A stretch of 64,000 nt of DNA from G963676655 sp963676655 (GTDB taxonomy: Bacteria > Verrucomicrobiota > Lentisphaeria > Victivallales > Victivallaceae), in contig CAXXKX010000004.1 of the NCBI GenBank assembly GCA_963676655.2, forward strand, positions 186,001-250,000, written 5' to 3'. This document shows positions 26,546 through 34,937 of the stretch, one piece after another. Position 1 is the stretch's first letter. Each line of letters begins with the position of its first letter. The position numbers were made by a program, and so were the translations under genes. Under the pieces are notes generated by a model. That model was not told the origin of the DNA, searched no databases, and was given only the letters and a program-made list of their open reading frames with translations.

Positions 26546-26596
26546 AATAATTAAAGCGAGTGCTGAAAGCGCGATACATAAAAAGGATACAGGATT

Positions 26597-27706
26597 ATGC
26601 AACAAGCAGTAAGAGTCAGTAAGCCTGAAAAAACACACTTAACCGGGTCACGGCAGTTTCAGGGAATTCCCGGAATTGAAATTTCTCCAGGTGGTCGACT
26701 CTGGGCTACCTGGTATGCCGGCGGTGTAAATGAAGGACCGCGGAATTTTGTGGTTCTGGTAACCAGCGACGATGGAGGAGAATCCTGGAGTGAACCGGTT
26801 GCGGTCGTGGACCCGCCGGATAATGAGAGAGCCTACGATCCTACTTTGTGGATTGGCCCGGACGGTGTGCTGCGCTGGTTCTGGGCTCAAACTAACAGTC
26901 CCGAGGACGGTGTTATTTCCAATGGAGTCGACGGGGTCTGGTTTGCCGCTTGCTCCGATGCTGAATCGCCATCCCCGGAATGGGCCGGTCCGGTCAGGAT
27001 CGCTAACGGGGTGATGATGAATAAGCCGGTCGTGTTGTCCGGCGGCGGCTGGGCTTTTCCCACCGCGGTCTGGGCCTCTAATCTTGGCGGCGCTACCGCG
27101 CCTGAGGAATTACAGCGCGAATGTTTTTCAAATATGACTTTGTCGCATGATCAGGGGAAATCTTATGAGCTGAGAATCGGGCCTGACATTCCTGACCGTT
27201 GTTTTGATGAGCATCATATTGTTGAACTAAAGGATGGCCGTCTCTGGTGTCTGACCCGTACAAGGAAGGGGATTGGCGAAAGCTTTTCCAATGATCGGGG
27301 GCTGACCTGGTCTGAGGGTAAGGATTCCGGTTTGGGCGGGCCGAATTCACGTTTTTATATCCGGCGGCTGCAGTCAGGTAATTTAGTGCTGATCAATCAT
27401 GCCAGGAATCCGGAAACCGGAGAATACGTCCGCAGCCATTTGACCGCGTATCTGTCAACTGACGAAGGGCAAACCTGGCAGGGCGGATTGTTGCTTGACG
27501 AGCGGAACGCGGTTTCCTATCCCGACGGCTGTCAGGATAAAGACGGTAATATCCTGATTATTTATGATCACGAGCGCTATAAGGCCGGCGATATTCTTTT
27601 CGCCAAATTTACCGAAGCTGACATCATCGCGGGAAAACTTGTATCAGATGAATCAAAATTAAAACAATTAATCAACCGCACCGGCGGAGTAAAGGAGCAA
27701 TCATGA
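26597..27706 (+). CDS. Cytoplasmic sialidase-like (BNR repeat) glycosidase
   Basis: 369 aa beta-propeller protein. Asp-boxes (S-x-D-x-G-x-x-W) lie at 57-64 (SDDGGESW), 231-238 (SNDRGLTW) and 287-294 (STDEGQTW), with a degenerate one at 183-190. An N-terminal ISPGGRLWATWYAGG and a mid FDEHHIVELKDGRLW match the BNR_2 family. There is no signal peptide, unlike secreted sialidases. Being coupled by ATGA to a KDG kinase gene, it probably acts on imported oligosaccharides that yield a 2-keto-3-deoxy sugar acid, possibly with a lyase-like role. Sialic acid is not strongly supported: no neuraminate lyase is nearby. Confidence 0.8.
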   Translation: MQQAVRVSKPEKTHLTGSRQFQGIPGIEISPGGRLWATWYAGGVNEGPRNFVVLVTSDDGGESWSEPVAVVDPPDNERAYDPTLWIGPDGVLRWFWAQTNSPEDGVISNGVDGVWFAACSDAESPSPEWAGPVRIANGVMMNKPVVLSGGGWAFPTAVWASNLGGATAPEELQRECFSNMTLSHDQGKSYELRIGPDIPDRCFDEHHIVELKDGRLWCLTRTRKGIGESFSNDRGLTWSEGKDSGLGGPNSRFYIRRLQSGNLVLINHARNPETGEYVRSHLTAYLSTDEGQTWQGGLLLDERNAVSYPDGCQDKDGNILIIYDHERYKAGDILFAKFTEADIIAGKLVSDESKLKQLINRTGGVKEQS

Positions 27707-28800
27707 GCAATAAAATCTTAGGTTTCGGAGAAGTAATGTTGAGGCTGTGTCCTCCCGGTTTCAAACGTCTCAGACAGTGTCTTCCAGGCAGTCTGGATGC
27801 AACTTTCGGCGGCGGTGAGGCCAATGTTTGCGCATCGGTTTCCATGTTTGGTTCGGAGGCCGTCTATTTAACCGCGCTGCCTGATAATGCGATTGCGGAA
27901 AGTTTTTTGGCTCAGATGCGCGGAATCGGGGTGGATGTTTCGAATGTCCTGCTTAAATCGAATAGCAGAATGGGCGTCTATTACGTTGAAGCCGGGGCCA
28001 ATCAACGTGCATCTAATGTCATCTATGACCGGGAGTATTCCGCGATATCCCTGACCGGGCCGGAAGAGTATGATTTTGACGCGGCATTGAAAGATGTCGC
28101 GCACGTACATATTACCGGTATAACTCCGGCTTTGAGCGAAAAGGCTTTCCTGTCAACATTAGGACTGGTCAAAGCCGCTAAAGCTGCCGGAGCAAAAGTC
28201 TCCTGCGATTTGAACTACCGGAAAAAACTTTGGAATTGGCACCCTGAATTGAAAAAACACGCGCTGGCTGAACATTGCATGGCGCAGATTGTGCCTTATG
28301 TTGATCTGGTTATTGCCAACGAAGAGGACGCGGCGGATGTGTTCGGGATAAAAGCCGGTGAAACTTCGATCACCAGTGGTAAACTCAACGCCGCCGGTTA
28401 TGAGTCGGTCGCGCAACAGATTATCGCGCGTTTCGACAATGTTTCGCAAGTGGCGATCACGCTGCGGGAGAGTATTTCCGCCAGTCATAACAACTGGGGG
28501 GCCATGCTTTATGATCGAGCGACCAGCCAGGCATGCTTTGCCCCGCTCGATGCGGACGGTGATTACGCCCCGTATCAAATCCGGGACATCGTCGACCGGG
28601 TTGGCGGCGGGGATTCATTTGGCGCCGGCCTGCTTCATGCCTTGTACAGTGAAGATTTCAATGCGCCGCAGAACGCGATCAGTTTCGCGGTTGCCGCCAG
28701 TTGCCTGAAACATTCGATAGCGGGGGATTTTAATTATGTCACCCGTGGGGAAGTGGTCACGTTGATGGGCGGCGATGCGTCCGGGAGGGTTAAACGATGA
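27703..28800 (+). CDS. kdgK: PfkB-family sugar kinase, probable 2-keto-3-deoxygluconate kinase
   Basis: 365 aa with the ribokinase fold. N-terminal FGEVMLRLCPPGFKRL and FGGGEANVCASVSMFG (first PfkB signature) resemble KdgK. The second signature DIVDRVGGGDSFGAGLLHAL holds the catalytic base Asp304. A central segment CDLNYRKKLWNW is typical of KdgK. It should phosphorylate 2-keto-3-deoxygluconate (or the galactonate form) with ATP, giving the substrate for the aldolase encoded next. It overlaps both neighbours by ATGA and has an AAAGGAG site. Confidence 0.88.
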   Translation: MSNKILGFGEVMLRLCPPGFKRLRQCLPGSLDATFGGGEANVCASVSMFGSEAVYLTALPDNAIAESFLAQMRGIGVDVSNVLLKSNSRMGVYYVEAGANQRASNVIYDREYSAISLTGPEEYDFDAALKDVAHVHITGITPALSEKAFLSTLGLVKAAKAAGAKVSCDLNYRKKLWNWHPELKKHALAEHCMAQIVPYVDLVIANEEDAADVFGIKAGETSITSGKLNAAGYESVAQQIIARFDNVSQVAITLRESISASHNNWGAMLYDRATSQACFAPLDADGDYAPYQIRDIVDRVGGGDSFGAGLLHALYSEDFNAPQNAISFAVAASCLKHSIAGDFNYVTRGEVVTLMGGDASGRVKR

Positions 28801-29414
28801 ATAAATCACAAATGTCTCAAGCTCTGGAGCAATGTCCGGTTGTTGCGATCCTGCGGGGGATTACGCCGGATAGTGTGGTTGAAACCTGTCAGGCTTTGGC
28901 AGACGGCGGGATTTCTTTGATCGAAATCACCATGAATTCCCCGGAGGCGCTGAAATCGATAAAACTCGCGGTTGAACATTTTGCCGGTTCCCCGGTTAAT
29001 ATTGGAGCAGGAACAGTATTATCTTCACAGGAGGTGGATGCGGTGGCCGGGGCAGGGGGGCAATACATTATTTCCCCGAATTGCAATCCGGAAGTAATTA
29101 AGCGCACCAAAAAACTTGGACTGCTTTCTCTGCCGGGGATATTCACCCCGAGTGAAGCTTTTACGGCACTGCAAAGCGGAGCGGATTTTCTCAAGCTTTT
29201 TCCGGCCGGCCGTTTGGCCCCGGAATATATCAAAGATCTTAAAGCCGTGGTCCCGGCTGACTTTATCGCCGTCGGCGGGGTAGGCGCGGGCAATATCAAA
29301 GATTATCTGCAATATGCCGTCGGTGCTGGTATTGGTTCAGCGGTATACAAGGCCGGCTGGTCGATCGATCAGATCACGGCGGCGGCAAAACGTTTAATTG
29401 ACGGCCTGAAATAA
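28797..29414 (+). CDS. 2-dehydro-3-deoxy-6-phosphogluconate/galactonate aldolase
   Basis: 205 aa class I aldolase of the KDPG family. Lys133 in FLKLFPA forms the Schiff base and Glu43 in IEITMNSPE is the general acid/base. The opening VVAILRGITPD and the ending GSAVYKAGWS resemble E. coli DgoA more than Eda, so the galactonate form is possible. It splits the phosphorylated sugar acid into pyruvate and glyceraldehyde 3-phosphate. It is the last gene of the operon and is followed by a terminator. Confidence 0.92.
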   Translation: MNKSQMSQALEQCPVVAILRGITPDSVVETCQALADGGISLIEITMNSPEALKSIKLAVEHFAGSPVNIGAGTVLSSQEVDAVAGAGGQYIISPNCNPEVIKRTKKLGLLSLPGIFTPSEAFTALQSGADFLKLFPAGRLAPEYIKDLKAVVPADFIAVGGVGAGNIKDYLQYAVGAGIGSAVYKAGWSIDQITAAAKRLIDGLK

Positions 29415-29462
29415 TTGCCGGCATCTGTTTTCGGCTGTTTTAATCTGCTCAATTATTTATTT

Positions 29463-29507
29463 TGAATATCCTGATAATTTTTTGTCAGGATATTCAGTTG
29501 TTTTGTT
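29463..29507 (+). terminator. Intrinsic terminator after the KDG operon
   Basis: A 12-bp perfect stem TGAATATCCTGA (29463-29474) / TCAGGATATTCA (29485-29496) is followed by a T-rich tail (GTTGTTTTGTTTT). Confidence 0.8.
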
Positions 29508-29877
29508 TTGGATAACTGTTGAGTTTCTCCAAATTTTAGAAGAAACTGTCCTCATGCTTTCATCTTTTTTCTTTCCCTTTGCTTATTTTTATTATTTGTT
29601 TTATCATTTTATTGCATAAATATTGGGTGAATATTTTATTTTTTGTCCTAAATTGTTAGTAATATTACTAATTTATGTAAGAATCAAATAATTGCTTATT
29701 GTCAGTACTTGAATTATTTTTTTTAGAATATATTATAAAATATATATAGATTACCCTGGTAATTGATACAGTTAATAGATCATTATGCGGATTGTCTGAT
29801 AAAAATTTATACTTGATTGACTGCTATATATTATTTATTGGATAACTTGTATAAATGGGCCCAAAGGCAGGTGGATT
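29508..29877. other. AT-rich leader region of the signalling operon
   Basis: Very AT-rich. TTGAAT near 29709 with TATAAA/TATTAT words ~17-19 bp later could be a promoter. No structured RNA or gene is recognised. A GGCAGGTGG ribosome site ends it. Confidence 0.4.
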
Positions 29878-32800
29878 ATGAAAATAAGGAGTCTTGGAGT
29901 AGGGACTCAGCTGTGGCTGGGTATCGCATTTATACTGGTTTTGGTCGTGGCAATGGGGATTACGACACTGCTGACGATGCGTAAGATGTGGGAAAACACC
30001 GAGATACTGTATAATCATCCGCTTGTGGTTCGTCATGCATTAGCCGAGATTGAGGTGGATATATCTAATATGCACCATTTGATGAAAGACCTTTTAAGAG
30101 CTAAAACGCCGTCCGAGCAGCAGAAAGCCATCCTTAAAATCAATAGCTTTGAAACACAGGCAAATCGTCAGGTCCAGGTTTTATTTGATCGATATCTTGG
30201 TCCTATGTCTGATGTTGAAGATCTTCAAAAGGATTTGGCCCAGTGGAAAACTATCAGTGACGAAACCTATCGCATGCTGCGCTGGAACAAACACGCCGAG
30301 GCCGAGAAGCGCACCGTGGAAAACGGAGTGGGGTGGCTGCAGACCAGGAAAATATTGGCGGACATTCACAAAATAGAGGAATTTGCTACCGGAAAAGAGA
30401 AAGAGTTATACCAAAAATTTGTCAGTTACGATAGTACGATGTACAATCATAAGTTTGCCTTGATTTGTGCAATTATAGTTTTCTCGATCGGGGCCGGATA
30501 TCTTCTGATAAAAGGAATCAAGAAGCCGCTTAATGAACTGATCGCAATAACTGAAGAATATTGCCATGGGAATTTCTCGGTTCGCTGCGAATATGATTCA
30601 GATAATGAACTGGGCCTGCTTTCAAGCGCTTTTAACCGGATGGCTGATCGTCTTTCCCGGCGGCAGTGGCTGCTTGAATGTCAATTAAAATTAGGCGACA
30701 GTATCCAGGGGGATAAGGAGTTTGGAAATCAGGCCGATGGCATTATTGCCTGTTTATGTGACTGTGTCGGTTCTCCGTTGGGCGCTCTTTTTGTTATGAG
30801 AGAGGGACGTCTGCGTTTGACCGGACGATATGCATATTGCGAACATGAACTGGTTCCGGAAGAGTTTGCGCCGGGGGATGGCGTGGTTGGTCAAGCCGCG
30901 GCTCAGGGAACGTCGTTACTTTTGGATGACGTTCCGGATGACTATATTCTGGTTGGGTCTGCTTTGGGGCAAAAGAAACCGAAAAATATTCTGGCGCTGC
31001 CGTATTTTTTTGAAAACGAACTGATTGGGGTAATTGAACTTGCTTCGTTCAACGGCTTTACTGATATTCAACAGGAATTTCTGAACACCAGTACTTTGGT
31101 TATCGGCATCGCTATTCGCTCCGCTCTGGCAAAGCAGGAATTGGAAGAACTGATGAATGAAACTCAGCAGCAGTCGGAGGAATTGCAAACCCAGCAGGAA
31201 GAGTTAAGGGTCTCAAATGAAGAGCTTGAAGAACAAACCAGGCGACTGCAGGAGTCAGAAAAAAAATTACAGTCCCAGCAGGAGGAACTGAGGGTTTCAA
31301 ATGAAGAACTTGAAGAGAAAAATGAGATTTTGCAAAGTCAAAAATTTGAACTTGAGTCTTCACGTAAAATTGTTGAGGAAAAAGCCCAGCAACTGGCATT
31401 AGCCAGTAAATATAAATCAGAATTTTTATCAAATATGTCGCATGAACTGAGGACCCCGCTGAACAGCTTGCTGCTGTTGGCACAGGGGCTGCTTCGGAAT
31501 AACGACGGAAATCTGACGGAAGAACAGCTTGAATCAATGAAAATCATCTATGGCAGCGGCAGTGATTTGCTGAATCTTATTAATGAAATTCTGGATTTGT
31601 CAAAGATTGAGGCTGGCAGAATGGATATTATTCCAGGAGATGTCTTTATCAGTGATCTGGTGGCAAGTGTCCGCAATTCTTTTGACCCGCAGGCAAAGGA
31701 TAAGGGCATATCGCTCGAAGTAATAGTCAGTGATGACGCTCCTGAAAAAATATATACTGATAACAAACGGCTTATGCAAATAATTCGTAATCTGATATCA
31801 AATGCTGTCAAATTTACAGATGAGGGTTATGTGAAAGTTACGTTTGGCCGACCGCCGGAAGGCTATGTTTTGAAGAAAGATGATGTTACGGTAGCGGACT
31901 GTATTGCAATATCGGTGGAGGACTCTGGTATAGGGATCACTGAGGAACAGCAGAAGATCATTTTTGAAGCCTTTCAGCAAGCTGACGGCGGGACCGCACG
32001 GCAGTATGGCGGAACCGGGCTGGGGTTGTCTATTTCGCGGGAACTGTCCAAACTCCTTGGCGGAGAAATTAAGGTTTCCAGCCAACAGGGGAAAGGTTCC
32101 GCATTCACTTTTTACTTGCCGGTTGAATTTCAAGCCGATCCAGTCGACATTTCCGTGCCGCCGGAAAAAGACAATGACGAAGGCCGGGAAAAGGTCGATC
32201 CGCCGGAAGGTTCAGTGCCTCAACATATCTCTGATGACCGTGATGACATTAAAAAGTCTGACAGAGTTGTTTTGATTATTGAAGATGATGTTGCTTTCTC
32301 AAAAATACTGAGGGAGAAATGTCGTTCAAAAGATTTTAAATGTCTGGCTGCCCCGGATGGCGAATCAGGTATTGAATTGGCGAAAAGATATGTTCCGCAG
32401 GGGATTATTCTTGATATCAACCTTCCCGGGATTGACGGCTGGTCGGTGTTGACATCCTTGAAAAATGACATTCACACCCGGCATATTCCCATTCATGTTG
32501 TATCGGCGGAGGAAAAAAGCAACAAAGCATTTACCAAAGGTGCGATCGGCCACACCGAAAAGCCGATTGATGAAGAGCAGCTTGAGCTTGTATTGAGTAA
32601 ATTGGAGCAGTCGTCAAATGAAAATCCGAGGCGGGTATTAGTGGTTGAAGATAATCAGGAGATGAGGCGTCAGACCATTAATTTGATTAAGACTGACAAT
32701 GTAGAGGTTGACGGGGCAGCCACCGGGGAAGAGGCGATGAAGGCGTTGCGTTCCAACCATTATGATTGTGTTATCCTTGATATCTGGCTGCCGGATATCA

Positions 32801-33429
32801 ATGGATTTGAAATCCTTACAGTCCTGAAGAATGAAGGGATGGTTTTGCCTCCGGTGATTGTCCACACCGCAAAGGATCTGACCTCCAAAGAAGAAGAGAC
32901 TTTGCGGGAGCATGCTGAAAGCATCGTGATTAAAGGAGTAAGGTCCCAGGAACGGTTGTTGGACGAGGTGACTCTTTTTCTGCATCAGGTTGTCCAGCAA
33001 ATGCCCGAGACAAAACGTAATATTATCCTGAACCTTCATAATACCGATTCGTTTTTGCTTGGGAAGAAAGTGCTTGTGGTCGATGATGACATGCGCACTA
33101 CCTTTGCGGTTTCCAGACTGCTTTCAGAGCATGGAATGGTGCCGCTCAAAGCTGAAAATGGTGAGCGCGCGTTGAAATTGCTCGATGAAAACAACGATGT
33201 TGCTTTGGTTCTCACTGATATTATGATGCCGGTCATGGATGGGTATGAAACAATCAGACAGATTCGCCAGCGCCCGGAATTCAGCGATCTGCCGATTATT
33301 GCGCTGACTGCCAAGGCGATGCCGGAGGATCGGGCAAAATGCCTGGCGGCCGGAGCTAATGATTATATGCCTAAACCTGTTGATGAAGAAAGATTTATTT
33401 CGATGATTCGTGTTTGGCTCTACAGATAG
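29878..33429 (+). CDS. Membrane hybrid histidine kinase with 4HB sensor, HAMP, GAF and three receiver domains
   Basis: 1183 aa. The order is: TM1 (~10-30), a helical outer domain of the four-helix-bundle chemoreceptor type (~35-195), TM2 (KFALICAIIVFSIGAGYLLI), HAMP, GAF (~285-420), a coiled coil with two copies of QQEELRVSNEELEE (~430-505), HisKA with the phospho-acceptor His522 (SHELRTPLN), HATPase (GTGLGLSISRELS), and receivers with Asp846 (ILDINLPG), Asp968 (ILDIWLPD) and Asp1114 (LTDIMMP). It senses an outer signal and runs a phosphorelay. The chemoreceptor-like N-terminus and the CheR/CheB genes that follow suggest that its helices could be methylated. Confidence 0.93.
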   Translation: MKIRSLGVGTQLWLGIAFILVLVVAMGITTLLTMRKMWENTEILYNHPLVVRHALAEIEVDISNMHHLMKDLLRAKTPSEQQKAILKINSFETQANRQVQVLFDRYLGPMSDVEDLQKDLAQWKTISDETYRMLRWNKHAEAEKRTVENGVGWLQTRKILADIHKIEEFATGKEKELYQKFVSYDSTMYNHKFALICAIIVFSIGAGYLLIKGIKKPLNELIAITEEYCHGNFSVRCEYDSDNELGLLSSAFNRMADRLSRRQWLLECQLKLGDSIQGDKEFGNQADGIIACLCDCVGSPLGALFVMREGRLRLTGRYAYCEHELVPEEFAPGDGVVGQAAAQGTSLLLDDVPDDYILVGSALGQKKPKNILALPYFFENELIGVIELASFNGFTDIQQEFLNTSTLVIGIAIRSALAKQELEELMNETQQQSEELQTQQEELRVSNEELEEQTRRLQESEKKLQSQQEELRVSNEELEEKNEILQSQKFELESSRKIVEEKAQQLALASKYKSEFLSNMSHELRTPLNSLLLLAQGLLRNNDGNLTEEQLESMKIIYGSGSDLLNLINEILDLSKIEAGRMDIIPGDVFISDLVASVRNSFDPQAKDKGISLEVIVSDDAPEKIYTDNKRLMQIIRNLISNAVKFTDEGYVKVTFGRPPEGYVLKKDDVTVADCIAISVEDSGIGITEEQQKIIFEAFQQADGGTARQYGGTGLGLSISRELSKLLGGEIKVSSQQGKGSAFTFYLPVEFQADPVDISVPPEKDNDEGREKVDPPEGSVPQHISDDRDDIKKSDRVVLIIEDDVAFSKILREKCRSKDFKCLAAPDGESGIELAKRYVPQGIILDINLPGIDGWSVLTSLKNDIHTRHIPIHVVSAEEKSNKAFTKGAIGHTEKPIDEEQLELVLSKLEQSSNENPRRVLVVEDNQEMRRQTINLIKTDNVEVDGAATGEEAMKALRSNHYDCVILDIWLPDINGFEILTVLKNEGMVLPPVIVHTAKDLTSKEEETLREHAESIVIKGVRSQERLLDEVTLFLHQVVQQMPETKRNIILNLHNTDSFLLGKKVLVVDDDMRTTFAVSRLLSEHGMVPLKAENGERALKLLDENNDVALVLTDIMMPVMDGYETIRQIRQRPEFSDLPIIALTAKAMPEDRAKCLAAGANDYMPKPVDEERFISMIRVWLYR

Positions 33430-33450
33430 AACCAGGGATGATTAGACATA

Positions 33451-34296
33451 ATGAATAATGAAACAGCAAAAATTGAAAAAGACCTTTTGCTTGAAGCTGT
33501 CTACCGTTGTTATGGATATGACTTCAGGTCATATTCCGAGGCGTCGGTCGGGCGTCGTATCAATCAGTTTCTGGCCGGGACCGGTTGTGATTCGATTTCG
33601 GCTATGATTCCCCGGATTATTCACGACCAGAGTTTTTTTGCCCGTTTTGTCCACTACCTGTCTATTCCGGTAACTGAAGTGTTCCGTGATCCCTTTTTTT
33701 ACAAAGTGGTTCGTGAGAATGTAGTACCATTGCTGAAAACCTGGCCTCACGTCAAAATATGGGTGGCCGGCTGTGCAACCGGGGAAGAGGTTTATTCTCT
33801 GGCCATCGTTCTTCGTGAGGAAGGGCTTTTAGAGCGGGCAACTATCTATGCTACTGACTTTAATGACGAGGCTATAAAAAGGGGGATCGAAGGCCGGTAT
33901 GAAATTGGTAAACTCCGGGACGCAACCAGAAATTATCAGCAGGCCGGAGGTAAAACCTCGTTTTCGGACTATTATCATGCCTGTTATGGTGCGGCATTGA
34001 TTGATGCCTCTTTGAAAAAACGTATTGTATTTTCCACTCATAACCTGGCAACAGACAGCGTATTTGGAGAAATGCACCTGATTTTTTGTCGTAACGTTCT
34101 GATATACTTTAACAGGAAATTGCAAGACCGGGTACTTGAACTTTTTTCGGAAAGTCTGGTACATGGCGGTTTTTTATGTCTTGGAACGAAAGAGGATATA
34201 CGGTTTAGCTCAGCTCAAGATAAATATGAAGCAGTAGATAAAAAAGCAAAAATTTATCGGAAACTTGAATTGAAAGAGGTAAATAAGCACCGATGA
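33451..34296 (+). CDS. cheR: CheR-type protein glutamate methyltransferase
   Basis: 281 aa. An all-alpha N-terminal domain (YDFRSYSEASVGRRI) precedes the AdoMet domain, with VTEVFRDPFFY, the binding loop VAGCATGEEVYSLAI (from residue 105), IYATDFNDEAI and FCRNVLIYF. It transfers methyl from AdoMet to glutamates of receptor helices. It has no TPR tail or CheW site. It starts 21 bp after the kinase gene and overlaps cheB by ATGA. No chemoreceptor, CheA or CheW lies in the window, so its substrate may be the adjacent kinase. Confidence 0.93.
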   Translation: MNNETAKIEKDLLLEAVYRCYGYDFRSYSEASVGRRINQFLAGTGCDSISAMIPRIIHDQSFFARFVHYLSIPVTEVFRDPFFYKVVRENVVPLLKTWPHVKIWVAGCATGEEVYSLAIVLREEGLLERATIYATDFNDEAIKRGIEGRYEIGKLRDATRNYQQAGGKTSFSDYYHACYGAALIDASLKKRIVFSTHNLATDSVFGEMHLIFCRNVLIYFNRKLQDRVLELFSESLVHGGFLCLGTKEDIRFSSAQDKYEAVDKKAKIYRKLELKEVNKHR

Positions 34297-34907
34297 ATAT
34301 GAAACAGGAAAAGACTGCTTGTCCCAGTCTTTCGGAGACAGATGCGCTTAAGATTGTCATGTTGGGCGGTTCATACGGAGCCCTGCATCCTCTTGCCTGT
34401 ATACTCCGTGCTCTTCCTGATGATTTTTCCCTGCCGCTGTTTGTCGTCAATCATCTTCATGCCGACGATAATGGCGGTTTTGCTGAATATCTGGATATGC
34501 TTACGTCTCTTTCTGTAATCGAACCATGTGATAAAACGCCGGTGGAAGCCGGTGTGATCTATGTGGCACCGGCCAACTACCATATGCTTTTAGAGACGGA
34601 TGGTTTTATAAGTCTGTCAGTCGATGAGAAGTTTAACTGGTCGCGTCCTTCGATTGACGTTTTTTTTGAAAGTGCGGCTGTTGCCTGGGGAGAGAATATT
34701 GTTGGAATAATTCTATCCGGCGCTAATGCTGACGGCGCTCAGGGAATGATGGCAATTCGACAAGCAGGGGGCTTGACTATCGCTCAGTCTCCGGATGAAG
34801 CGGTCAGCCCGACTATGCCGTTGGCGGCGATTAATGCCGGAGCGGTTTGTGAAGTGCTTAGAGTTGATGAGATCGTAAAACGATTACTCGAGATTGGGGC
34901 AGCTTAA
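34293..34907 (+). CDS. cheB: CheB-type methylesterase lacking a receiver domain
   Basis: 204 aa, only the catalytic domain. The triad is Ser27 (GGSYGA), His54 (VVNHLH) and Asp147 (GANADGAQG). It removes methyl groups from glutamates (or deamidates glutamine) and so opposes CheR. Classical CheB is switched on by a fused receiver; here that domain is missing, so control may come from the separate receiver-bearing protein encoded next. It is translationally coupled to cheR. Confidence 0.93.
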   Translation: MNMKQEKTACPSLSETDALKIVMLGGSYGALHPLACILRALPDDFSLPLFVVNHLHADDNGGFAEYLDMLTSLSVIEPCDKTPVEAGVIYVAPANYHMLLETDGFISLSVDEKFNWSRPSIDVFFESAAVAWGENIVGIILSGANADGAQGMMAIRQAGGLTIAQSPDEAVSPTMPLAAINAGAVCEVLRVDEIVKRLLEIGAA

Positions 34908-34937
34908 ACAAAATTGATATTACCTATGGAGGTTGAG

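Noticed and set aside
26597..27706. Reading the propeller gene as part of a sialic acid pathway
   Set aside because: No neuraminate lyase, epimerase or sialic acid transporter is present, and the coupled genes handle ketodeoxy-aldonate sugars.
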